DNA of 64,000 nt from Adiantum capillus-veneris (lineage: Eukaryota; Streptophyta; Polypodiopsida; Polypodiales; Pteridaceae), in the NCBI GenBank assembly GCA_014529385.2, contig CM043945.1, forward strand, positions 140,782,241 to 140,846,240, written 5' to 3'. Below the pieces are notes generated by a model. That model searched no databases. It was not told the DNA's origin and saw nothing but the letters and a program-made list of their open reading frames with translations. Positions 44,005-55,183 of this stretch are shown in pieces (the stretch's first letter is position 1; each line of letters starts with the position of its first letter). The position numbers and the translations under genes were made by a program.

Positions 44005-44272
44005 TGCCTTAACCGGTGAATCTACACCCTACGTGCTGCCTAAATCGGCAAATCGACACTTGTGTTGCCTAAACCGGAAGATTTTCACTTAATATTAGTG
44101 GAAACTTTAAATGTCTTATTTATCAGCGTTTTGCCTAAACTGGTGGATCTGCACTAATGCTGCCTAAATCGGTAAATCTGCATTTGATATTGTTCATGAA
44201 TATGAAATTCATCAATGTGCTTTTGCACCAACATGAGTATCTACACACTGCCTAAGTCGGCGAATCTCTGTG
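44005..44272 (+). repeat. Six dispersed copies of a 24-26 bp motif in the foldback loop
   Basis: The motif TGCCTAAAYCGGYRAATCTRCAC occurs at 44005, 44037, 44066, 44132, 44161 and 44249, all on the plus strand, with variable spacing and a few mismatches each. Confidence 0.75.
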
Positions 44273-45335
44273 TCCGTGACCAATGGACTAGGCTAGGCAT
44301 ACAAATATAACATTTATCACAGGTGTAAGACCAATTTGCAACATGTTTAAGTATGAGGGTACTTACAAACCGTTGTTTACTATCTCAGAGCAGCTTAGCT
44401 CACATGTGTTTCTGCAAAGCTAAATCATCTGAATGAAAATCCCTTTCAATACAATTGGAATCCATGACTAGGAGGTTTTTTGAAAATATATATCCCAGTA
44501 TGTGCATGGAGAGAGATACAAGTAGGAGAGGGCTGCCACTATCAAACTTGCACGAAAGTCTGTATGAAAGTGACCTTGAGATGGATGAGAATTTCTTATT
44601 GGAAAATGAGTGTGACCAATGATATCCTGATTCATTAGGATATGACATATTGCTTATTCTAGTGGTATGGGACACTAGAATAGGTAGTATGTGGACGACG
44701 GTAGGCATAAGCAATGTTGTTTAGTTTCAATATTTTTAGTATCTGCTATTTTTTGATGGAGATTTCTAATCATTGTTTTTGACAAGTATCCTCTGCAGAT
44801 TTCTTATCTTTGCAACTGAGGACAATTGATTTCTAATGGAGAGGTATGTTATGCAATTGATATTTTTTATTATCTACTCAGATGGTGCTGACAGGTGGAA
44901 AAGACTGGATCAAGCTAGGCCTATGTGAATGGAAATATATATATATTGTACATTTTATTATTCAAGTGCTCTTTTATCAGCTTTGGCGATTTATGACCGA
45001 CCGACCAGTTTGTACTCAATTTGACCATTCAAGAAATATATAAATGAAATACGTGCAAAGGAAAATGGTCACTCTTTCACGGGGGGAGATTGCACCCAGT
45101 GCTTGTGTCTTCTTCTTTCCTCTCCCCTCTTCTCTCTCGCCATGTCCATGTAGCACTCCTCTCTAGAGGGTGCGCCTGCACGTGCTCTCTCACGCACTCT
45201 ATCTCTCTCTGCTCATGTTTAGCTTGATTATGGATTTGTGTGTCACCATGTATGAAGTTTTGTTCGTTTATGATTTGTAGTGTGCTATTTTGGGTGTTCG
45301 GTAGGGCTTTTTGCGCTCCCGTTTGTAGCAATTTG

Positions 45336-46554
45336 TCCCAAACTAGCATCGATACTATCCCTATCCTAAACCATATCAACCAAGCCCTGATAGACCTTAG
45401 CATGGAGTGTCTTCTGATTATTTAATAGCCAAACAAGTATGAGTCCTCCATGGAGCTTTATGCTTCACAATATATCACTGGAGCAATGTACCACCCTATA
45501 AGATACATTCAATGGTGCTTCTCCCATTGGATACAAAAGAACATACATAAGAGGCATGTATGATCGATGCAAATAAGAAAATTTTTAAGCCCCCTTCTCA
45601 AAGATTTAACACTATGTCATGATGCCCTATAGTTCTCTCATCACCTTGCCCATGCAATATAACAGCAATTTCACCATCATGGGGAGCAATCATTATCACC
45701 ACCTTGATTTGTGAAACAACAAATCCATTAACCATAGAACCTACAGTGTGAAGTGCATGAGCATAAGGATTCACCCTATGCATCATTTCTTGTAAAGTTT
45801 ATAATAATTCAACGTCCAAGTGTGGAACATGAAGCATTCTATTCTGTAGCTCATGCTCTGTATCAAAAAATTACAATTGTTCAAATCGAGGAACTTCATT
45901 ACGTCCTTCAATTGGTATTAAAGGACAAACGTTGTGATATATACAACCATGTGACTTAAACGTGTAAGCTCCTCTTCCCCAATACATCTTTTCCTCAATG
46001 TGAGCACCCACCCAAAGAGGCAAATGCAAGAGCATTATTGTATCCATAAATATTCTTTAAGAAGTTCTTCCCTCTTTGTGTAGAGGATTGCATAAAATAT
46101 TTCAGATCTTGGGATGGCTCACTCAAAAACAACAAACAAATCTTGCCATCCAAAAAACAATACTTTCCTAAAAAATTACGAATAATTCTTCCTTCAACCT
46201 TCCATGCTGCAGCTCCACAATTGGAGCATTCAAAGTCTCAAAGCCTAAGTTATGTATCAAACACTTTCCACATAGAATTGGTTCCATGGAAGGAGTTTTC
46301 AAGATGGGAGTAGATCCATAGTCAGAGAAAATTGAGAAACAATGTCTTGCCACCTTTGTATAAACTCCCTCTTCAAACACAAGTGGGGGCTCTATGCACA
46401 CTTGATCTAAATTACTTTGATGGGTTTTAACATGAATATCCATGAACTCATGATCTAGACCTTGGAAACCAATGAGTGGTTCGGGTCTTTCATACCACTC
46501 TCTTTCATAAGAAATTTGTGGATTTAACCCTAAGACCTCAATGCCTTGTTCCAC
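45336..46554 (-). pseudogene. Helitron Rep/helicase N-terminal piece (right piece)
   Basis: The first part, 46554-46168, is an open frame starting MEQGIEVLGLN, with CGKCLIHNLGF near its end. It is followed by DGKICLLFLSEPSQDLKYFM, KNFLKNIYGYNNALAFASLG, GAYTFKSHGCIYHNVCPLIP, FFDTEHELQNRM, VNPYAHALHTVG, ERTIGHHDIVLNL, HRSYMPLMYVLLYPMGE and NQKTLHAKVYQGLVDMV in shifting frames with several stops. These blocks are the ordered landmarks of plant Helitron_like_N proteins (ALAFTSLG, GxYxFRxxGQIYHxxxxLLP, YDTExELxNR, HPSYxPLxYPLLFPxGE, YQGLxD). The protein is broken. Family identity is firm; the start codon is not. Confidence 0.8.
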
Positions 46555-46952
46555 AAAGAGTTCCTAGTTCTATTTCTTGCTATTTCACACCTAGATCTTT
46601 GAGATTGATCAAGATGTCTAAAATGCATTGCACATCCTCGGGAAATCATTCATAGTCTTCACATCATCTGCTATGAAACTTCAATTATTAATGAAACTAA
46701 TCTAAACACACTTCAAGGCACACTATAATCCTAGTAGTTTTGCTTATCTTTCACAAAAATTGTCAAGAGAGATAGAGATAGAGAAAGGGGGAGCGGGAAT
46801 GGGAGATAATATGAAAGAGAGTGGCAAAGAGGGGGAGAGAGCCCCAAAACCATCACTTTTGAAACTTAATTAAAAAAACCAATTAATGAAACTAAGCTAA
46901 AGGCACATAAAGGTGTACCATAATCCTTACAATTCTCCTTATCTTTCAAGTG

Positions 46953-46957
<5 letters not shown>

Positions 46958-47032
<75 letters not shown>
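46958..47032 (+). repeat. (GA)n microsatellite
   Basis: An uninterrupted run of about 75 bp. Confidence 0.95.
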
Positions 47033-47033
<1 letters not shown>

Positions 47034-47144
47034 ATTTGAACAATTGTGATTGAATTTTATCAGCTTGACACATAGAAAACAATGAGAATATATGTTTTTT
47101 TAATAGTAGTCACTTGCTATTGCCTAATTTCATTAATCCATGTT

Positions 47145-47145
<1 letters not shown>

Positions 47146-47216
<71 letters not shown>
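47146..47216 (+). repeat. (GA)n microsatellite
   Basis: An uninterrupted run of about 71 bp, 113 bp after the previous one. Confidence 0.95.
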
Positions 47217-47219
<3 letters not shown>

Positions 47220-47347
47220 ATTTTATTATCATCCTTGAAGATCCGATATGACCTATAAGGCCAAAGTTACATGTCATGTAGTATGTGTGTGGCCCACAAT
47301 CCTAGTTTACATACATGAACTATTTGTGCTATGAGATCTATATAGCT

Positions 47348-47348
<1 letters not shown>

Positions 47349-47428
<80 letters not shown>

Positions 47429-47429
47429 T
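47349..47429 (+). repeat. (GA)n microsatellite, interrupted
   Basis: A GA run with TAGA and CAGA interruptions. Confidence 0.93.
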
Positions 47430-47552
47430 ATACCATAATCCTAATTCACATACATGTTCTATCTATGCACCATATGTGTGCTACTATGAGTTTTATAAAG
47501 CTAGTTGTCTATCCCCCTCTCCCCCCCCCCTCCCCAACAGACACACACACAC

Positions 47553-47743
47553 TTTTGGGGTATAAAGCCCAATGTGGTCGCCCAGGTAAGTGGGCGGGCC
47601 GCCAGGTATGTACACATGTTCTTTGTAAAAACCTAATAAGAACTCACTATGCTCTACACATTACAGAAGAGCGAGTTCACCATATCTTCGTGCTCTTCTT
47701 CTCGCACTCTCTCTTGCGTCGCACTTCCGCTCGTACTCCTTCA
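47553..47743 (+). repeat. 5' LTR of the copia element
   Basis: It starts TTTTGGGGTATAAAG, where the 3' copy has TGATGGGGTATAAAG, so the terminal TG has mutated. It ends CTCCTTCA. GTATAAAG at about 47560 is unusually close to the LTR start for a promoter TATA box. Confidence 0.92.
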
Positions 47744-47745
47744 AC

Positions 47746-47757
47746 TGGTATCAGAGC
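47746..47757 (+). other. Primer-binding site, initiator-Met type
   Basis: TGGTATCAGAGC lies two bases after the 5' LTR. This is the usual plant copia priming site. Confidence 0.92.
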
Positions 47758-48828
47758 TCAGATCGAGGCTCGGGGCAGCACTGGAGGAGGCTAGAGTCAC
47801 CAGCTCAGATTGGAGTGAAATTCTACAGGCGAAGACACGGCCCCAAATCCTGTGGGAGAGCCCAAAGGGCTTGGTGTTCTAAGAATTTCATTCTGAGGTC
47901 ATCTCGACCACCGTTCGGCTTCGACAAAGGTCTGCGCAGGCCATTTTCGACTACGTGGTCTCGACGGGTGCAGATCCGACTTTGCAAATTTGGGGTTTTC
48001 GGCCTACGACTGCAGGTGCTGAGGATATCGACACTCCCAGAGTGTTGATTTGTGGCTGTCTACACATCGAAGGACGGCTCACAGTTCTTGGAGGCGTGTC
48101 ACATACGACACGGGCGCATCTACACACAGACTGTAGGCGACATCCACTAGTTCATCAGATAGCTTCTGTTTGCTGCTTGATATTCCAGATTTCATCCTGA
48201 CATTGCAAGTACTTCCACATGGGATGTATTGTCAGAGATGATATATGTCTGTTGAGGGTTTGTTGGCTCTGAGTCACGCAGCAAACAACCGTCGTAGCGG
48301 TTACAACATACAGTGGGAAATTTGTGGATGTATGACTTTGTGGGAAGTCTATGTACTGTCAGATTTACTGAAGCCTTTGTTGAGGGTCGAGTGAGGTTTT
48401 ATTGAGCTGGGGGATTCTCGAATGTTGAGATCCTTTCGATGATACAGGTCTTGGAGCGATCCCTGGAGCACCCTTAGATAGGCAGCTAGGATGTATTGAC
48501 TGTGAGTTAGAAAGCTGGGATTGCATCTTTGCTTTACTGCCGTTGAGGCATTGTCACAGTCTAAGCTTACAGGACAGTGAGAGAGAGTACAGGTGCAGGA
48601 CAGGTTTACCCGCAGCTTATAGTGTCATAGAGACAATGTTTTTTGAGCTATTTTTGGTCTGTTTTTAGTACACCAGAGCCATTTTACAAAGGAGACTCTG
48701 CCAAAATTTATGCAGAATCTGAAGCTTTTTTGGTTCATTTGACAGGTTGATATTGGTTCAGAGGTCAGTTTACAGGGGAAACTCTGCCGAATTTTTCCCA
48801 GGAAAGTAAACCACTGTGAAGCGTAGCT
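47758..48828 (+). other. Copia leader
   Basis: About 1.07 kb between the primer site and the gag ATG with no recognisable domain. This is long for a copia leader. Confidence 0.6.
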
Positions 48829-49461
48829 ATGGCTGGTGGATCACAAGACACTGCTCTTTACAATATCAAGAAGCTGGATGGAACCAATTTCCCATTGTGG
48901 AAGAAGCATATTTGGCACGTGTTGGTACAAAAGAAGCAGATAAAACCTATAAAGCTCAAGGGGATAAAACCAGAAGATATGGACGAAGATGAATGGAGCG
49001 AAATGGATGAATTGGCACTTTCTACCATTATGATGACTTTGGCAGAAAGCGTTTACTTCAATGTAGCAGACGAGATGTCGGCTTATCAAGCATGGTTAAA
49101 GCTGAGTGATCTTTATGAGAAGCAGAGTGCAGCTTCACAGGTATACTGGCTTAAGAAGCTTGTTGACTTGAAGATGAAAGAAGGGACACCTATGTCCAAT
49201 CATCTGAGTGAATTCAACACAATCTATAGTCAGTTGTCAGCTCAAGGTGTCAAGTTTGATGAACCTGTTAGAGCTATGTTCCTGTTGATCACATTGCCGA
49301 AAAGTTGGGACACTTTTCGCACAGCTTTGAGTAATTCTGCACCTCCAGATGGTTTGAACATAGCAGGTGTAGAAGGAAGTCTGCTTACTGAAGAAACCAA
49401 TAGAAAGACAATGGACAAAGGAAAAGGAACAGCCTTAGTTTTCAGGGGATCAGTCTCATAG
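48829..49461 (+). pseudogene. Copia gag, capsid part
   Basis: Starts MAGGSQDTALYNIKKLDGTNFPLWKKHI, the usual copia gag opening in which L(N/D)GxN(F/Y)xxWK is conserved (UBN2-type domain). Then SAYQAWLKLSDLYEKQS, VYWLKKLVDLKMKEGTPMSNHL and FLLITLPKSWDTFRTAL. It ends at TAG 49459-49461 after a frameshift. The zinc knuckle that should follow is in the next frame. Confidence 0.9.
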
Positions 49462-51196
49462 CAAGTCCCGCATTGCTAAAGGCAAGAGTGACATAGAATG
49501 CTACCATTGTGGCAAGAAGGGTCACATGAAAAGAGATTGCAGAGAATGGAAAGCAGAAAAAGGCAAAGAGAAAGCTGAAGACCATGGTGAGAAGAACAAG
49601 TCCTGAGTGAAGATTCAAGAAATAAATGTGACAAACACTGTTGCAGAGGATGACAGTCTAGTGTCAGGAGACATCTACTTCTTGAAGAATACAATGGACT
49701 TAGCTCTTCTTACAGCATCTGATGGAAATGCACTGAGTGATTGGATTATAGACTCAGGGGCATCACTTCATGTGTCTCCAAACAAGGAGTGGTTTACCTC
49801 TTATGTGACCACTAAAGATCATGTTCGGCTAGGCAATGGGCAGACATGTGAGATCTTAGGTGTTGGAGATGTTCAATTGAAGTTTCAGAATGGCTCTTCT
49901 TTCACGCTGAAGAATGTGAGACATGTTCCCGCAATTACAAAGAGCTTGATTAGCACAGGTTTACTTGATGATGCTAGCTACATCATCACTTTTGGACAGA
50001 ACATGTGGAAGATATCCACGGGGTCTATGACAGTAGCACATGGAGTAAAGTCTAGAGGACTTTACATGATTTATTTATCAAATGTCTCTAAAAATGTAAT
50101 CAATGTAACCGAGCAGCCGAACGTTTCTTTGTGGCATATCCGGTTAGGACATATGTCCAAGAAGGGAATGGAAATCTTGTCTCGTTCTTGTTATTTGCCT
50201 GGCTTTTCATTTAATGATTTTGAATTCTGTGAACATTGTCTGTATGGTAAGCAAACACAGCAGCCACATAAGCATAGAAGCAGTAGAAGAGATACACAGT
50301 TGGCACTTGTTCATAGTGATTTGTGTGGACCTATGCCTAACCTATCTCTAGGGGGAGCTTCTTACTTTATGACATTTATAGATGATTACTCGAGGAAAGT
50401 ATGGGTTTACTTTCTCAAGCACAAGGATGAAGCGTTTAGTGTTTTCAAAACGTTTGTGACACTTGTGGAGAATCAGAGTGGCAAGAAGTTTAAATGCTTA
50501 CGCACTGACAATGGTGGAGAGTATGTTTCAAAGGCCTTTCAGGACTTTTGTGAGTCAAAAGGTATAAAACGTGAACTTACTGCTCCTTACAATCCTCCTC
50601 AAAAGGGTGTTGCTGAGAGGATGAATAGGACCATACAAGAGAAGGTCAGAAGTATGTTGTCTAATGCATAGCTGCCAAATGGGTTTTGGGCTGAAGCTGT
50701 ATCAACAGTTGTTCATCTTATAAATAGATCTCCTAGCAAGGTTTTGCAGAAGGATTCAGTGCCAGAGATGGTATGGTCAGGCAAAATGCCCTCATACAAG
50801 CATCTCACAGTCTTTGGCTGTGAGGCATATACTCACATTCCAAAGGAATTTAGGAACAAACTTGAGCCAAAGAGTAGAAAGTGCATCTTTCTAGGCTATA
50901 GTAATTCTGGTGAGATGGGGTACAGACTTTGGGATCCCGAATCCAGAAAGGTTGTCCGCAGCAATGATGTTCACTTTAATGAATCCAAATATCATTCTAA
51001 ACCAGAGAGTGTTGAGGAGATTAGAAGAGTTTTCTTCCAAGAAGATGGACGTGCACGTGCAAGACAAAATTTGAGGGCTCAAGAGGAGCAAGGACAGGAT
51101 AGAGTGGAACCACAGTTATGGCTGAGCCTGAGCCACCTATTGTGCGTAGATCTGGACGTGTCACACGACCTCCTGATAGGTTTGTTCCATCTATGA
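49448..51196 (+). pseudogene. Copia nucleocapsid, protease and integrase
   Basis: One frame holds the CCHC knuckle CYHCGKKGHMKRDC (about 49500-49541) and a TGA at 49604-49606. Next is the protease WIIDSGASLHVSP (about 49742-49780), then the gag-pre-integrase LWHIRLGHMSKKGME with CEHCLYGKQ. The integrase core follows: LVHSDLCGPMP, RTDNGGEYVSKAF and PQKGVAERMNR (Asp, Asp, Glu). A TAG at 50669-50671 interrupts where LPNGFWAEAV follows. The C-terminal part has GCEAYTHIPKEFR and KCIFLGYS, and a frameshift near 51115 leads into RT. Confidence 0.92.
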
Positions 51197-52776
51197 ATTA
51201 TGTCATGTTGACTGATTGCAATGAGCCTTCATGTTACAAGGAAGCAGTGAAAATGAAGGACTCCGGGAATTGGCAATTGGCCATGCAGTCAGAGATGACA
51301 GCTCTGCATAAAAACAAGACATGGAAGCTAGTTAAATTACCACAGGGCAAAAAGGCTCTACCTTGTAAATGGGTTTACAGGTATAAGATCACCGCTCATG
51401 ATAGTCAGCCAAAGTACAAAGCAAGGCTTGTTGCCAAGGGCTTTAAGCAAGAACAAGGCATTGAATTTGATGAAGTCTTCTCTCCAGTGGTCAAGATGAC
51501 TACATTGAGATGCTTTCTTGCATTGGTTGCCATATTAGATTTGGTGTTGCACCAAATGGATGTCAAGACAACGTTCTTGCATGGTGATTTAGATGTGGAA
51601 ATTTACATGCAGCAGCCAGAAGGGTTTGTTGAGAAAGGCAAGGAAGATTGGGTATTCCAGTTGTTAAAGAGTCTTTATGGCTTAAAACAATCATCGAGGG
51701 CATGGTACCATAAATTCCACAAGTTTATGCTTTCTCAAGGCTACAAACATAGTGAGTTCGATCACTTTCTATATACAAAGAAGGCTAAGGATGGTAGTTG
51801 GCTGATCCTTATTTTGTATGTGGATGACATGTTGATTGTTGGCAAGCACTTGGAAGAAATTTCAGCTTTGAAGTCAAAGATGGCAAAATCGTTTGACATG
51901 AAAGACATGGGTGAGTCAAGTCATATACTTGGTATGTGCATTGAGAGAGACAGATCAAAGAAGTTGATTTGGTTATCTCAAACACAGTATATTGACAAGG
52001 TTTTGCAACGTTTCAATATGGAGAAGGGAAAGGCAATGAGTGTTCCATTGCCACCATATGTGAAACTTAGCAAACAAGATTGTCCTGTGTCTGAGGAAGA
52101 ACAGGCTGAAATGGATAAGATTCCATATGCGTCTGCAGTGGGTAGTTTGATGTATGCAATGATTGCTACTCACCCAGACATTGCATTTGCAGTGGGAGTA
52201 GTAAGTCGATATATGTCAAACCCAGGCAAGAAACATTGGGAGGCAGTGAAAGGAATATTGAGATACCTGAAAGCTACAAAGAGTATGCGTATATGCTATG
52301 GGAGTCACGAGCTAAGTGTGAAGGGTTTTACAGACTCAGATTATGCAAGTGACTTAGTCAACCGAAGGTCTACGTCAGGGTATGTCTTTACATTGGCTGG
52401 TAGAGCAGTATCGTGGCGTTCTAGATTACAAGATTGTGTTACTCAGTCTACTACAGAGGCTGAATATGTTGCAGCATCAGAGGCATACAAAGAATCAATT
52501 TGGCTTAATCGACTAGTAACAGATTTGGGAATCAAAGAAGAGATGCCTGTGTTATATTGTGATAGTCAAAGTGCTATACAATTGGATCGCAATCCACTTT
52601 ATCACTCAAAGACAAAGCATGTGGATGTGAAGTATCATTTCATCAAGGAAATGCTCGAGGATAAGCAACTTCAGCTTGTCAAAGTTCACACCACAGAAAA
52701 TCCTGCTGATCTACTTACAAAAGGACTTCCCTCAGAGAGCTTTGCGCATTTTTGCAAGCAGTTAGGTGTAGGGTAG
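51118..52776 (+). pseudogene. Copia reverse transcriptase and RNase H
   Basis: An open frame of 552 codons: WQLAMQSEMTALHKNKTW, CKWVYRYKI, ARLVAKGFKQEQGIEF, LHQMDVKTTFLHGDL, LKSLYGLKQSSRAWY and LYVDDMLIVG (the catalytic YVDD, about 51818-51830). RNase H follows: KGFTDSDYASD, TQSTTEAEYVAASEA, LYCDSQSAIQL and HVDVKYHFI. This part has no internal stop. It is cut off from integrase by one frameshift. The domain is complete and well conserved; ADLLTKGLP closes it as usual. Confidence 0.93.
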
Positions 52777-52853
52777 TACATCACTTCTCTACATCTCTTG
52801 TATATTAGCTTGTATAGTAGCTTCTCTCACACTTAAAGTACCACATTGGACTT

Positions 52854-52865
52854 TAAGTGGGAGGT
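52854..52865 (+). other. Copia polypurine tract
   Basis: TAAGTGGGAGGT lies directly before the TGATGGGG start of the 3' LTR. Confidence 0.8.
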
Positions 52866-53056
52866 TGATGGGGTATAAAGCCCAATGTGGTCGCCCAGGT
52901 AAGTGGGCGGGCCACCAGGTATGTACACATGTTCTTTGTAAAACCCTAATAAGAACTCACTATGCTCTACACATTACAGTAGAGTGAGTTCACCATATCG
53001 TCGTGCTCTTCTTCTTGCACTCTCTCTCGCGTCGCACTTTCGCTCGTACTCCTTCA
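52866..53056 (+). repeat. 3' LTR of the copia element
   Basis: Starts TGATGGGG and ends CTCCTTCA, the same length as the 5' LTR. Confidence 0.93.
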
Positions 53057-53254
53057 CACACACACTTAAATGCAGTTATCAAAAATGGATACGACACACA
53101 CACTTACATAGGATGTTTTGTCAGTGTGGATGACATGCACACCTACTTAGAAATATACCTTTCCAGATAATTGTACCTTATCTTGAGCTTAAGGCCATTT
53201 TTGTGTCCTTCTCTCTTTGCTCTTGCACCAGGTGTTGGATTTTTTACTCACTCA

Positions 53255-53352
53255 CGAGCTATAATCTTCCTTTTAAATAAAAGGTCTTGAGTTCCACTCT
53301 CCTCGGATAGATCATTGTGGTCTCTTGGGATAGCTTCCTACGACGTTAAAAT
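53255..53352 (+). repeat. Short repeat shared with the CACTA interior (41340-41446)
   Basis: Both copies contain AAGGTCTTGAGTTC(C/A)AC (or TAGG at its start), TC(G)GATAGATC / CTAGATCTTT and TTTCCTACG(A/G)CGTTA, in the same order. The GGTCTTGAGTTC core resembles a decayed tRNA-type B box (GGTTCGANTCC), so a SINE relic is possible. Confidence 0.5.
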
Positions 53353-53375
53353 TCTCTTCTTCTTCTTCTTCTTTC

Positions 53376-53385
<10 letters not shown>

Positions 53386-53431
<46 letters not shown>
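53386..53431 (+). repeat. C-run and (CT)n microsatellite
   Basis: About 12 C residues (53375-53386), followed by a CT run to 53431. Confidence 0.9.
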
Positions 53432-53432
<1 letters not shown>

Positions 53433-53721
53433 ACACTATCCCTCGTACAATATCCGGGCACACTATGGTTTCATAACATCCTCAAGCTGTAATATGCTCA
53501 TAGGAGTGGCAGTGGTATTTAATGATACTCATGTAGAATTATGGATTTTTTCTCTTTAATGACTTCCTCAAATATTCAGGTGAACATGGCCTATGCTTAT
53601 TAAACCTCTCATTGAATCACTTTGCATATCGCATATCTCTGTCCACTCACCCACCGGGTATAGGATCAAGCTCTGCAATCTCACACGAGCTCTTGAGCAC
53701 AGTTATCCCTCGTAGGCCTAG

Positions 53722-53759
53722 TACACACACACACACACACACACAAAAAAAAAAAAAAA
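53722..53759 (+). repeat. (AC)n followed by an A-run
   Basis: An AC dinucleotide tract to 53744, then about 15 A residues. Confidence 0.9.
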
Positions 53760-53984
53760 CACAAACACATGTGGGAGATGGCCTATGCTACACAATTTAT
53801 TGGAATTATTGATGAATGCTAGGAAGCCCTCTATGGTTTCCCTTGCTTTGCGTGCGAACGTGGCTATGGGAAAACCCTTTTGAGTACTTCACTGCAAGCC
53901 TTGCTGATGGTTGTCCATAATTGGAAGTCCTTCAGGTTCGTGTTCTTCTCACCACCTCTATGCATCTCTCACCATTTGGTAGGG

Positions 53985-53994
<10 letters not shown>

Positions 53995-54028
<34 letters not shown>
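53995..54028 (+). repeat. (CA)n microsatellite
   Basis: A continuous CA run. Confidence 0.9.
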
Positions 54029-54029
<1 letters not shown>

Positions 54030-54381
54030 TTAAACATGAAGACTTTGGTTGTACCGTTAGTAGATGAGAGCTTCAGTCACATTCCAAATTCGTGTTCGGA
54101 ATCCCTATCATGTATTTTCAATATGAGTAACCTTGATAAGGATTGATAGGCCATAAACTTTTTCGTTCTTGTTCCATGTTCAAACTTTTAGCCGATGGTC
54201 TTATGACACAAGTGCCAAATTTCTCTCTCGCTATTTACTCCTTGCCACATTGTCTGACAATAGGGATCACATGCATTCCATTTGTCCCAAACTGTGCTCA
54301 TGGCACCTCTTAAATTGCGTATAGAACATGATATACTTGTACATATACACATGTTCTGAACCTGCACTAAACTCATTGCAT

Positions 54382-54412
<31 letters not shown>
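54382..54412 (+). repeat. (CA)n microsatellite
   Basis: A continuous CA run. Confidence 0.9.
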
Positions 54413-54413
<1 letters not shown>

Positions 54414-55070
54414 TCCAAATAACAAATAATAGCCAGATTACCATACAATTTAGTGGCCACTATCTCTCACAACTGTTTTTTGATAACCATGCTCTCTTGT
54501 TAGGGTTTTAACCGTGTCCCCACTTCCTTGTTTGTAATTACCTAAGGGTTACACACACATAAATGCAGGCTCATAATCCTTTATGAAGACTTGGTTAGTG
54601 GATGTTTACTTTATATCACGAAGATGACATCATTATTAAACAAGTTGGCAGTTGAGGAATTTGACAAACCTCTTGTGGGAATTGATGGATCCATCTGACA
54701 GTAGGTAGACCTCATAGTTTCAAAGTTGGAACTTGCAATGTTGTAGCACCTACCACTACCCACATTTAGATGATGGTTCTACTTACTCCCTCTCTCACCA
54801 CTCTCTCCTAACAATGATATCATATGAAATTTTGGATATTATTTATGCTCACCCTTGGTTGCTCAAAATCGCGACCCGTTTAACCATCGTATTGGCTCAA
54901 TACTTGCATTATCCCTCTATGCAGGTTCTGCCCTCACAGTTTTTTGACTTGCATCACTGCATATCGATCAACATGTGTTGCCCATCTCTGCTCAACCCAT
55001 CCATGGGTTTCTTGAACTAGCTGTCTGTCTCTTGTTCTCCTCGATCCTTGCCTCACATACACATACAATG

Positions 55071-55183
<113 letters not shown>

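Larger units (their letters stand above)
43105..45335. mobile_element. Foldback-like element with about 770 bp inverted arms, inserted in the Helitron
   Basis: The sequence from about 43105 to 43875 is repeated in inverse orientation at about 44570-45335, roughly four bases in five by eye. For example CTACCTATTCTAGTGTCCC at 43776 is the complement of GGGACACTAGAATAGGTAG at 44670, and both arms share the GTGACCATTT(T)CC and TTGAATGGTCAAATTGAG blocks. Helitron coding resumes on each side: SLGQ at 45333-45345 and IGCIIVSSF at 43075-43104. The loop has no transposase gene. The ends read AATTTGTTCTAC and the complement of GTAGCAATTTG. I could not fix a target duplication, so the superfamily (Mutator-like, hAT or true foldback) is open. 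Confidence 0.78.
46555..47552. other. Non-coding stretch rich in (GA)n
   Basis: Flank of the copia insertion. It holds three long GA tracts, a C-run at 47520-47531 and a short CA run at 47540-47552 that is the copia target. I see no gene; an apparent open frame at 47315-47794 is GA repeat running into the copia LTR. Confidence 0.6.
47553..53056 (+). mobile_element. Ty1/copia LTR retrotransposon, complete but mutated, 5,504 bp
   Basis: The 191 bp LTRs (47553-47743 and 52866-53056) differ at about ten positions by eye. The target duplication is CACAC (47548-47552 and 53057-53061), within a CA run. The order is gag, protease, integrase, RT, RNase H, as in copia. An initiator-Met primer site and a polypurine tract are present. 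Two frameshifts (near 49445 and 51115) and two stops (49604, 50669) inactivate the polyprotein. The pol sequence resembles the Tnt1/Tork-like group of plant copia elements. Confidence 0.95.

Noticed and set aside
47315-47794. Open frame of 159 codons at 47.3 kb
   Set aside because: It is GA repeat running through a C-run into the copia LTR; no conserved content.
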